Source of the DNA: Pseudoponticoccus marisrubri
Lineage (GTDB): Bacteria; Pseudomonadota; Alphaproteobacteria; Rhodobacterales; Rhodobacteraceae
Length of the DNA stretch: 64,000 nt
Assembly (NCBI RefSeq): GCF_001482405.1
Contig: NZ_LPXO01000007.1
Location: 67,001-131,000 of the forward strand
Reading direction: 5' to 3'
The notes below the pieces were generated by a model, which saw only the letters and a program-made list of their open reading frames with translations, was not told the origin of the DNA and did no database searches. A program made the position numbers and the translations under genes. Below, one piece after another: positions 54,141 through 61,044 of this stretch (position 1 is its first letter; each line of letters opens with the position of its first letter).

Positions 54141-55427
54141 TCAGACCTCCTCGATGCGAAGCGCCACCGGGCGCACGGCGACGACGCCGGTTTCCTGCAT
54201 GGCCGACAAGGCCTTGTCCAGCGCCGCGCGGGTCGTCTTGTGGGTGACGATCAGCACCGGCGCGGTGGCCGCGGTGTGATCGTATTGCCGCATCCGGTTG
54301 ATCGAGACGCCGGCCTCGCCCAGGGCGGTGGCCACCTTGGCCAGCGCGCCCGGCTTGTCCACCAGCCCCAGCCGCAGGTAGAACGGTGCGGGCAGCGTCG
54401 CCTGTGCGGTGTTGGTGGCCCGCAGCGCCGAGGCCGGCTGGCCGAAGGTCGAGGCGCGCAGGCCGCGCGCCACGTCCATCACGTCGCCCATCACCGCGCT
54501 GGCCGTGGGCCCCTCGCCCGCGCCGGCGCCGCGCATGACGATCTGGCCCACCTGGTCTCCCTCAAGCACCACCATGTTGGTGCCGCCCTGCAGCTGGCCC
54601 AGCGGCGAGCCGGCGGGCACAAGGCAGGGTGCCATGGACTGCTCCAGCCCGCGGCCCGTCATCCGCGTGACGCCCAGGAGCTTGATCTTGAAGCCCATGT
54701 CGGCGGCCTGCCGGATGTCGTCGATGGTGACATTGCCGATGCCTTCCAGCTCGACCCCGGCAAAATTGACCTGCGTGCCATAGGCGATCGCGGCCAGCAG
54801 CGACAGCTTGTGCCCGGCATCGATGCCGCCCACGTCCAGCTCGGGATCGGCCTCGAGAAAGCCCAGCGCGTCGGCCTCGGCAAAGGCCTCCTCGTAGGTC
54901 AGCCCGCCATCCTCCATCCGCGTCAGGATGTAGTTGCAGGTGCCGTTCATCACGCCCATGACGCGGGTGATCTCGTTGCCGGCCAGCCCCTCGGTCAGGG
55001 CCTTGATGACCGGGATGCCGCCGGCCACCGCCGCCTCGAAGCGCAGCACCGCGCCATTGGCCTCGGCCAGTTCGGCCAGCGCCTGCCCGTGATGGGCCAA
55101 AAGCGCCTTGTTGGCGGTGATCACGTCCTTGCCCGCCTTCAGCGCCGCCTCGGTCGCGGCCTTGGCCGGCCCGTCGCTGCCGCCCATCAGCTCGACGAAG
55201 ACATCCACGTCGTCGCGGGTGGCCAGCGTGACGGGGTCGTCCTCCCAGGCATAGGCGCTCAGCGGCACGCCGCGATCCTTGTCGCGATGGCGCGCCGCGA
55301 CGGCCGAGATGGTGATCTCGCGCCCGGCCCGCTCGGCCAGCAGCGCCGATTTCTGGCGGACGATCTTGACGACGCCGGCGCCGACGGTCCCAAGACCGGC
55401 AATACCGAGACGCAGGGGGTCGGACAT
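54141..55427 (-). CDS. hom: Homoserine dehydrogenase
   Basis: A 428-residue NAD(P)-dependent enzyme of threonine and methionine synthesis. The Rossmann motif is GIAGLGTVGAGVVKIV, the catalytic domain shows VMNGTCNYILTRMEDGGLTY and DVGGIDAGHKLSLLAAIAYG, and the C-terminus is an ACT domain (RLGLVDKPGALAKVATALGE) that usually gives threonine feedback control. ATG 55427 was chosen just before the Rossmann fold; it follows AAGGAGCCCTCCC. About 100 bases separate it from glpX. Confidence 0.93.
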   Translation of the reverse strand: MSDPLRLGIAGLGTVGAGVVKIVRQKSALLAERAGREITISAVAARHRDKDRGVPLSAYAWEDDPVTLATRDDVDVFVELMGGSDGPAKAATEAALKAGKDVITANKALLAHHGQALAELAEANGAVLRFEAAVAGGIPVIKALTEGLAGNEITRVMGVMNGTCNYILTRMEDGGLTYEEAFAEADALGFLEADPELDVGGIDAGHKLSLLAAIAYGTQVNFAGVELEGIGNVTIDDIRQAADMGFKIKLLGVTRMTGRGLEQSMAPCLVPAGSPLGQLQGGTNMVVLEGDQVGQIVMRGAGAGEGPTASAVMGDVMDVARGLRASTFGQPASALRATNTAQATLPAPFYLRLGLVDKPGALAKVATALGEAGVSINRMRQYDHTAATAPVLIVTHKTTRAALDKALSAMQETGVVAVRPVALRIEEV

Positions 55428-55524
55428 GGGAGGGCTCCTTTTCGGGTGGGCAGCGTTGCGCCGTCGGTTATCCATATCCGGCCCCGGGTGCAACTGCCGC
55501 GGCGCGGCCCGAGGCCCCGGCGCG

Positions 55525-55839
55525 CTATTGCGCCCGCAGCGCGGCCGCTTTCTGGCGCAGCCGGGCCAGCCGCGCGGCGATCCCAGACTGCGGCGCCACC
55601 CGCGCCGCGCGCAGCCCGTCGGCCCGGGCGCGCAGTTGGCCCACGCGTCCCTGCACTTGGGCGCGGATCTCGGGCGTGGCGCGCGGCTCACTCCCCGCCA
55701 GCAGCCCCTCCAGCGGCACCAGCTGCGGATAGGGCGCCTCGGCCACGGCGGACGAAGTCGCCGCGTCCAGCTCGGGGAACTGGGTGCAGGCGGAGACGAG
55801 GCCGGCCAGGGCCAGCGGGATCAGCACGGGGCGCATCAT
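55525..55839 (-). CDS. Small lipoprotein, unknown function
   Basis: A 104-residue protein. The signal peptide (MRPVLIPLALAGLVSAC) ends in a lipobox with the lipidated cysteine near residue 18. The mature part is Ala/Arg/Gln-rich and probably helical (QVQGRVGQLRARADGLRAAR). No known domain. It diverges from the TetR regulator across a gap containing an operator-like dyad, so it may be controlled by that regulator. The ATG at 55836 is equally possible. Confidence 0.7.
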   Translation of the reverse strand: MMRPVLIPLALAGLVSACTQFPELDAATSSAVAEAPYPQLVPLEGLLAGSEPRATPEIRAQVQGRVGQLRARADGLRAARVAPQSGIAARLARLRQKAAALRAQ

Positions 55840-55888
55840 GCCACCGTCTTGCCGCAGAAGCCGCGACCAGACAAGCCTGCGGGTTGAT

Positions 55889-55904
55889 CTGAACGGTTGT
55901 TCAG
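55889..55904. promoter_or_regulatory. TetR operator-like palindrome
   Basis: CTGAAC-GGTT-GTTCAG is a perfect 6+6 bp dyad, 14 bases before the tetR ATG and 50 bases from the divergent lipoprotein start. The position suits autoregulation and control of the neighbour. Confidence 0.6.
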
Positions 55905-55917
55905 TTAATCTGGCGCC

Positions 55918-56505
55918 ATGGCACGAACCCAAGGCAGCCATTCCCACGTGACCGGGCCAAGGATCCGGCAGGCGGCGCTGCGGCTCTTCGCCCGGCACGG
56001 CTATGCGGCCGTCTCGATGCGCCAGATCGCGTCCGAGGTCGGGCTGCAGGCGGGGGCGCTCTACAATTACACGCCCGACAAGCAGGCGCTGCTCCTGTCG
56101 CTGATGACCGGCCATCTGGAGGATCTGCTGGCCCGCTCGGCCCGGGCCGAGGGGACGGGCCCGGCCGAGGCGCGGCTCGAGGCCTTCGTGCGCTTCCACA
56201 TCGCCTATCACCTGGACCGGCCCGACGAGGTGTTCATCGCCTACATGGAGCTGCGAAATCTCGAGCCCGACCATTTCGCGCAAGTCGAGGCGCTGCGCCG
56301 GCGCTACGAGGACCGGCTCGAGGCGATCCTGGCCGCCGGGCGCGACGAGGGGGTCTTCGACGTGCCCGACACCAAGATCGCGACGCTGGCCGTGATCGCG
56401 ATGCTGACCGGGGTCACGACCTGGTACCGCCCGGCGGGACGCCTGTCGGCCGACGCGGTGGCGGGCCTCTACTGGGACATGGTGCGCAAGACCGTCGCGG
56501 CCTGA
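55918..56505 (+). CDS. TetR-family transcriptional regulator
   Basis: A 195-residue repressor. The N-terminal HTH spans about 15-60 (RIRQAALRLFARHGYAAVSM and RQIASEVGLQAGALYNYTPD). The C-terminal ligand domain resembles the TetR_C_33 group seen with fatty-acid and acyl-CoA-linked regulators. The likely operator is the dyad at 55889-55904. The start is directly in the standard position with no strong Shine-Dalgarno. Confidence 0.85.
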   Translation: MARTQGSHSHVTGPRIRQAALRLFARHGYAAVSMRQIASEVGLQAGALYNYTPDKQALLLSLMTGHLEDLLARSARAEGTGPAEARLEAFVRFHIAYHLDRPDEVFIAYMELRNLEPDHFAQVEALRRRYEDRLEAILAAGRDEGVFDVPDTKIATLAVIAMLTGVTTWYRPAGRLSADAVAGLYWDMVRKTVAA

Positions 56506-56526
56506 GCGCGCGGGCCGGTCCGGGCG

Positions 56527-56622
56527 GCAAGGCCCTTCGAAGGGCCTTGCGCAACGCGGCGCGCGCCGCGTTCGACAAGCGGTTTGCAAACCGCTTGGAC
56601 CAAGCCGCTTCGAAGCGGCTTG
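56527..56622. repeat. Tandem palindromes, locus B: four perfect copies
   Basis: Four perfect palindromes follow one another with spacers of 2-3 bases: 56527-56550 (24 bp, arm GCAAGGCCCTTC), 56553-56572 (20 bp, arm AACGCGGCGC), 56576-56597 (22 bp, arm CAAGCGGTTTG) and 56601-56622 (22 bp, arm CAAGCCGCTTC). Several share a CAAG...CTTG edge but differ inside. They lie between the stops of two convergent genes (tetR and a cytochrome c gene). Confidence 0.85.
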
Positions 56623-56637
56623 CCCCCCGTGGCCCGC

Positions 56638-57048
56638 TCAGCGCGTCTGCTGGATCGTCTCGAGATATTCCAGCAGCGCGACCAGCTTGCGCGGAGTCGG
56701 CGTCTGGATCCCGTCGCCGCTGTCGAAGGGCACGAGGTCGCCCTCCAGCAGCGCGCCGAATTCTGGCATCGACGGCCCCGCCAAGTCCGAGCGCGCGTAG
56801 CCGTCGATGATCGACATCACCCGCGCCCGCGGAAAGCTGTCACCGTTGCGCGCGCGGATCAGCGTCAGGTCCTTGGGCGGCTGGGACATGGCGCGCGCCA
56901 TAGGCCCGCCCCCCTTGCCATCCTCGCCGTGACAGACAGCGCAATTCTCCATGAACAGCGCCCGCCCATCCTGCGGTCCCGGCATTTCTGCGGTTTCGGT
57001 ACAGCCGGCCAGAACGGCCAGCCCGGCCAGTATGATTGCTGCGCGCAT
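56638..57048 (-). CDS. Lipoprotein cytochrome c, paralogue 1
   Basis: A 136-residue monohaem cytochrome. The signal ends in a lipobox (LAVLAGC, C16) and haem binds at C36-A-V-C39-H40 in ENCAVCHGEDGKGGG. The axial Met is likely in GPSMPEFGALLEGDLVPF. It is related to the next gene (same order of lipobox, CxxCH and MPEFG), so the two probably arose by duplication. Electron transfer at the membrane periphery is likely; the partner is unknown. Confidence 0.85.
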   Translation of the reverse strand: MRAAIILAGLAVLAGCTETAEMPGPQDGRALFMENCAVCHGEDGKGGGPMARAMSQPPKDLTLIRARNGDSFPRARVMSIIDGYARSDLAGPSMPEFGALLEGDLVPFDSGDGIQTPTPRKLVALLEYLETIQQTR

Positions 57049-57106
57049 GTGCCTCTCCTGCGTCTTGTGCCGCCTTGTTCGCCCGCGCGGCGCCCCGGTG
57101 CAAGGG

Positions 57107-57538
57107 CTAACCCTGCAGGCCTTCGACATGCCGCATCAGCTCCAGCAACGGGCGCGGCGTCATCACCACGCGGCCATCCGGCGCGCGCCATTCGACCAGC
57201 TCGCCGCCCAGCAATGGGCCGAACTCCGGCATCGCGCCGCGGTGGAACTTGCCCGGGTAGCCGTGGATCTCGGTCAGCACGGCCTCGGTCGGGAACAGCC
57301 CGCCATGCCGCGCGCTGAGCGTGGTCAGGTCCGACGGCGCAACCGGAAGATCCGGGGCCAGCCGCCCGTCCCCCTGCCCGCCCGGCCCGTGGCACATGAC
57401 ACAATGCCCGGCATAGATCTCGGCCCCCGCGCCGGGATCGGCGGCAAAGGGCACCGCCGCCGGCACCGGTTCCTCCTGCTGCGCAAAGAAGCCGCAGGCC
57501 GACAGGGTCAGGGCCGCGCCGAGTGTCCATCGTTTCAT
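57107..57538 (-). CDS. Lipoprotein cytochrome c, paralogue 2
   Basis: A 143-residue monohaem cytochrome with a lipobox (LTLSAC, C15) and the haem site C46-V-M-C49-H50 in GHCVMCHGPGGQGDGR. The axial Met is probably in RGAMPEFGPLLGGELVEW, parallel to paralogue 1. It lies 58 bases upstream of paralogue 1 and is cotranscribed. The linker after C15 (GFFAQQEEPVPAAVPF) looks flexible. Confidence 0.85.
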   Translation of the reverse strand: MKRWTLGAALTLSACGFFAQQEEPVPAAVPFAADPGAGAEIYAGHCVMCHGPGGQGDGRLAPDLPVAPSDLTTLSARHGGLFPTEAVLTEIHGYPGKFHRGAMPEFGPLLGGELVEWRAPDGRVVMTPRPLLELMRHVEGLQG

Positions 57539-57692
57539 CTCTCTGCTCCTGTCCCCGCAGCCGCGCTGCCCCGTGCGGCCGTTCTGCCACTGGCGCCCTT
57601 GCCGGAAGGGCTAGGGCGCATTTCGCATATCCGGGGGCGTGACAGCGCCCCGGTTGCCCGCCATTCTCGCCCCGATGCAACGAGAGGCCATA

Positions 57693-58100
57693 ATGATTGA
57701 TCCTGCCACCGCACAGCGCCTGTTGGAAGAGAATTTCGCCCCGTGGGTCCGAGCCCTGCGCCCCGAGGTGACCCGGATCGACGCCGAGGCCACGATCCTC
57801 GAGATCCCCGTGACCGACGAGATCGCACGCGTGGGCGGCATCGTCTGCGGCCAGGCGCTGGCCACGCTGGCCGATACGACCATGGTGCTGGCCTGCGCCG
57901 GACAGGCGGGGGACTTCTCGCCCGTGGCCACCACCACTCTCGAGACACGGTTCCTGTCGGCCGCCCGGGGCACAAGTGTGCGCTGCACTGCGCAGGTGAT
58001 CCGCGCCGGGCGGCGCCTTGTCTTCGCCGAGGCCCGGCTGACCGACCTGCCCGGCGACAAACCGGTCGCCGCCGCCAGCGCCACCTTCATGCGGCCATGA
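57693..58100 (+). CDS. PaaI-family acyl-CoA thioesterase (hotdog fold)
   Basis: A 135-residue hotdog-fold enzyme. Seen: VGGIVCGQALATLADTTMVL with the helix and catalytic Asp-type position, and TTTLETRFLSAARGTSVRCT. It probably hydrolyses small acyl-CoA thioesters. The ATG 57693 follows CGAGAGG and is preferred to 57675. It diverges from the cytochrome genes. Confidence 0.8.
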   Translation: MIDPATAQRLLEENFAPWVRALRPEVTRIDAEATILEIPVTDEIARVGGIVCGQALATLADTTMVLACAGQAGDFSPVATTTLETRFLSAARGTSVRCTAQVIRAGRRLVFAEARLTDLPGDKPVAAASATFMRP

Positions 58101-58108
58101 GGGACCCG

Positions 58109-58543
58109 ATGACCCAATACGCCCTGATCATGCTTGCCGCCGGGATCGGCATCCCGGTCCTGGCCGCGCTGAACGCCGCACTTGGAGTGCGGCTGGGCGC
58201 CCCCGTGGCCGCGGGTGTCATCCTGTTCTCGGTCGCCCTTCTGTCCACGCTGCTGGCCTGGGCGCTGCTGGGCCTGCCCAGCCTGGCCGCGGCCGGCACC
58301 GCGCCGCGCCACCTCTTCCTCGCCGGGGGGCTGGTGGCCTTCTACGTGCTGTCGATCACCTATATCGCGCCGCAGTTCGGGATCGGGAACGCGGTCTTCT
58401 TCGTGCTGCTCGGCCAGTTGGTCAGCGCCGCCGCGATCGACCATTTCGGCCTGTTCGGGGCACGGATCAGCCCGCTGAGTGCGACACGCGCGCTAGGGAT
58501 CGCGGTCATGGCTTTGGGGGTCTGGATCACGCAGAAAGCGTGA
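58109..58543 (+). CDS. DMT-superfamily small membrane protein (DUF606/YdcZ-like)
   Basis: A 144-residue protein with about five hydrophobic helices and the DUF606 pattern (YALIMLAAGIGIPVLAALNA, then FYVLSITYIAPQFGIGNAVF and FVLLGQLVSAAAIDHFGLFG). ATG 58109 follows GAGGGA; ATG 58097, overlapping the preceding stop as ATGA, is an alternative four codons longer. Substrate unknown. Confidence 0.8.
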   Translation: MTQYALIMLAAGIGIPVLAALNAALGVRLGAPVAAGVILFSVALLSTLLAWALLGLPSLAAAGTAPRHLFLAGGLVAFYVLSITYIAPQFGIGNAVFFVLLGQLVSAAAIDHFGLFGARISPLSATRALGIAVMALGVWITQKA

Positions 58544-58857
58544 TCACCCCTCGCCGGCCAGCGCGTCTTGCCCTGTCCCGCCATGCGGCAGCCCGGATCC
58601 TGCGCGACGGCCTCGGCCAGCCCTGCCAGCCCGTCGAAGAAGCCCCGCTCGGCCGGGTGGATCAGCAGGAAATACTGGCCCAGATCATGCGGCGCGTCGT
58701 CCTGCGCCTTCAGGGGCGGCACCGCGCGGCTGGGCGCGGCGCCGCCCAGCGTGGCGGCGAGGATCTCGACCATCGGGCCAAGGCTTCCATAATTGAAGCC
58801 GCAATTCCTGACCAGCCGGGCGGCCAGCCTGACCTCGCAATGGGCAAGCGTCGGCAT
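58544..58857 (-). pseudogene. Apparent remnant of Ldh2/malate dehydrogenase-family oxidoreductase, internally deleted
   Basis: The ATG at 58857 follows a strong AGAGGAG site and gives MPTLAHCEVRLAARLV, like the start of Ldh2-family enzymes. Within 20 codons it switches to text like the C-terminal part of that family (SLGPMVEILAATLGGAAPSR, then PHDLGQYFLLIHPAERGFFD). About 200 residues would be missing between, and the frame then runs past the normal end into the neighbouring gene. The identity rests on recall of family sequences and should be treated as tentative. Confidence 0.45.
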
Positions 58858-58903
58858 GGCTCCTCTTGCTCTCGCTCCACGCTTGGCGCGGGCGACGCAG
58901 CGC

Positions 58904-59602
58904 TCACGCCTGTTCGCGCGCGCCTTCGCGTAACAGCCCGTCTTCGAGCTGTACCACCCGATCCATGCGCGCGGCGAGCTCGAGATTATGCGTGGCGATC
59001 AGGGCCGAAAGACCGGTGTCCCGCACCACCTGCATCAGCGCCGCGAAAACGCGGTCCGAGGTGGCCGGGTCCAGGTTGCCGGTCGGCTCGTCGGCCAGCA
59101 AGAGCCGCGGCGCATTGGCCATGGCACGGCAGAAAGCGACGCGCTGCTGTTCGCCGCCGGACAGGGCGGCCGGCCGATGCCCCGCCCGGTCCGCGATGCC
59201 CACGCTGTCGAGCAACGCGCGCGCCCGCTCTCGCGCCGCAGCGCGCGCGGCCCCATTCGCCAGTTGCGGCAGCGCGATATTCTCCTCGGCAGTGAACTCC
59301 GGCAGCAGGTGGTGGAACTGGTAGACGAACCCGAGGGCAGAGCGCCGCATCGCCGTGCGCCGGCGGTCCGAGAGCGTGTCCATCCGCGCGCCGCCGATCT
59401 CGACCGTGCCGCCATCGGGCGTGTCCAGCAAACCGGCAATGTGCAGCAGCGTGGATTTCCCGGCGCCGGACGGGGCGACAAGCGCCACCACTTCTCCGGG
59501 ATCGATCGACAGGGCTGCGCCCCGCAGGACCCGGACCTCGCCCGGCTTGCCCTTCTTGTAGGTCTTCTCGATCGCCGCAAGGCGCAACACGGGGTCCGTC
59601 AC
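58904..59602 (-). CDS. lolD: Lipoprotein-release ABC transporter ATPase
   Basis: A 232-residue ATPase with Walker [10 protein letters not shown], the signature [20 protein letters not shown] and Walker [13 protein letters not shown]; the LolD-type [15 protein letters not shown] is also seen. With the LolC-type permease it moves lipoproteins out of the inner membrane. It starts 102 bases after lolC ends, with the tandem palindromes at 59628-59693 in between. Confidence 0.9.
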   Translation of the reverse strand: MTDPVLRLAAIEKTYKKGKPGEVRVLRGAALSIDPGEVVALVAPSGAGKSTLLHIAGLLDTPDGGTVEIGGARMDTLSDRRRTAMRRSALGFVYQFHHLLPEFTAEENIALPQLANGAARAAARERARALLDSVGIADRAGHRPAALSGGEQQRVAFCRAMANAPRLLLADEPTGNLDPATSDRVFAALMQVVRDTGLSALIATHNLELAARMDRVVQLEDGLLREGAREQA

Positions 59603-59627
59603 GCGATCCCCTCCCCGCCAGGCGCAG

Positions 59628-59693
59628 AAATTTCATCGATGAAATTTGCAAAATCCATGAATGGATTTTTCCAAGAATTTTCGAAAATTCTTG
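59628..59693. repeat. Tandem palindromes, locus C
   Basis: Three palindromes in 66 bases: 59628-59647 (perfect, arm AAATTTCATC), 59650-59669 (arm AAAATCCAT, loop GA) and 59672-59693 (perfect 22 bp, arm CAAGAATTTTC). All are A/T-rich and separated by 2 bases. They fill the lolC-lolD gap, between codirectional genes of one operon. Confidence 0.85.
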
Positions 59694-59704
59694 CTCGCCA
59701 GGTG

Positions 59705-60991
59705 TCACTCATAGCGCAGGGCCTCCACCGGGTTCAGCCGTGCTGCGCGTCGCGCCGGAAAAATGGTCACGATGAAGCTCAACCCCAGCGACAGCGCCAC
59801 GGCGGACAGGACATCGCCGAATTGCAGCTTGGCCGGCAACGCATAGATTCCGCGGATCGACGGATCCCAGACCCCGCCGCCCGAGAGGTAGTTCACCATG
59901 GCGAAGATCGGGTCGATATAGATCGCAAACAGGCAGCCCAGCACAACGCCCAGCACCGTGCCGATCAGCCCCGTGAAGGCGCCGCAGATGAAGAAGACGC
60001 GCAGCACGGCGCCCTCGGTCAGTCCCATCGTGCGCAGGATGCCGATATCGCGGCCCTTGTTCTTGACCAGCATGATCAGGCCCGAGGTGATGTTCATGGC
60101 CGCGATCAGCACCAGCACCGACAGGATGACGAACATCACGTTGTCCTCGATCTCGAGCGCCCGCAGGAAGCCGCCGCTGGCATCCTGCCAGGTCCAGATC
60201 AGTGCGCCCGGCCCGGCCGCCCGCGCGATGGGCAGCGTGTAGTCCTCCACCGCCTCGGGGTCGTCCACGGTCACTTCCAACTCGTCCGCCACGCCATCGC
60301 GGTTGAAATAGAGCTGCGCCTCTTCGAAGGGCATGTAGACGCGCGTGCGGTCGATATCGTAGCGCCCGGCGGTGAAGATATGGGTCACCTCGTAGCTCTT
60401 GACCCGCGGACTGACCCCGAAAGCCGTCCGCACCCCGTCGGGCGAGATCAGCTTGACGTTGTCCCCCAGCCCGACGCCCAGGATCTGCGCCACGCCCGAG
60501 CCGATGGCGATGCCCTCGCCGAACCGGTCGAGATCCCCGCGCCCGGTCTCTGGATCGGCGATGCGCGGGATCTGCGCCAGATCCGCCCCCGAGATGCCGA
60601 ACACCTCCACCCCCGCATTGTTGCCGCTGACCGTGGCCATGACCTGGCCCTTGACCAGCGGCGCGACGCGGGTCACGCCCGGCACGTCGCGCACCCGCTC
60701 GGCCATGGCATCATAGTCGGGCAGCGTCCGGGTGGGCCGGCCCGCCGCGTCGATGCGCTGCGCGTGGTAGACCGTGACATGGGCATTGGCGCCGAGGATC
60801 GTGTCGACAAACTCGGCCCGGAAGCCCGAGCGCACGGCCAGCGTGGCGATCAGGGCGAAGACCGCCAGCGTGATGCCCACGAGGCTGATCCAGGTCATCA
60901 CCGACACGCCGCCCTCGGCCCGCTTGGCCCGCAGGTAGCGCCAGGCGATCATCCACTCGAACGGGGCGAAGGGGGGCGGTGTGCGGGCCAT
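59705..60991 (-). CDS. lolC: Lipoprotein-release ABC transporter permease (LolC/E type)
   Basis: A 428-residue membrane subunit with a first helix near residue 30, a large periplasmic domain, and three C-terminal helices (FVILSVLVLIAAMNITSGLI, VLRVFFICGAFTGLIGTVLG, LSLGLSFIVTIFPARRAARL). The N-terminal FEWMIAWRYLRAKRAEGGVS is typical of LolC/LolE. The ATG 60991 is chosen over an in-frame one 19 codons upstream because it is just before the conserved stretch. Confidence 0.88.
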   Translation of the reverse strand: MARTPPPFAPFEWMIAWRYLRAKRAEGGVSVMTWISLVGITLAVFALIATLAVRSGFRAEFVDTILGANAHVTVYHAQRIDAAGRPTRTLPDYDAMAERVRDVPGVTRVAPLVKGQVMATVSGNNAGVEVFGISGADLAQIPRIADPETGRGDLDRFGEGIAIGSGVAQILGVGLGDNVKLISPDGVRTAFGVSPRVKSYEVTHIFTAGRYDIDRTRVYMPFEEAQLYFNRDGVADELEVTVDDPEAVEDYTLPIARAAGPGALIWTWQDASGGFLRALEIEDNVMFVILSVLVLIAAMNITSGLIMLVKNKGRDIGILRTMGLTEGAVLRVFFICGAFTGLIGTVLGVVLGCLFAIYIDPIFAMVNYLSGGGVWDPSIRGIYALPAKLQFGDVLSAVALSLGLSFIVTIFPARRAARLNPVEALRYE

Positions 60992-61044
60992 ATCTGCCTC
61001 TGGCTTGCTGCTCGCGCGGAAACTGGCCTCTGGCGCGGCCGGGG

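Noticed and set aside
54038-55524. Riboswitch or leader peptide before hom
   Set aside because: No SAM, threonine or T-box-like structure was seen in the short upstream region (55428-55524).
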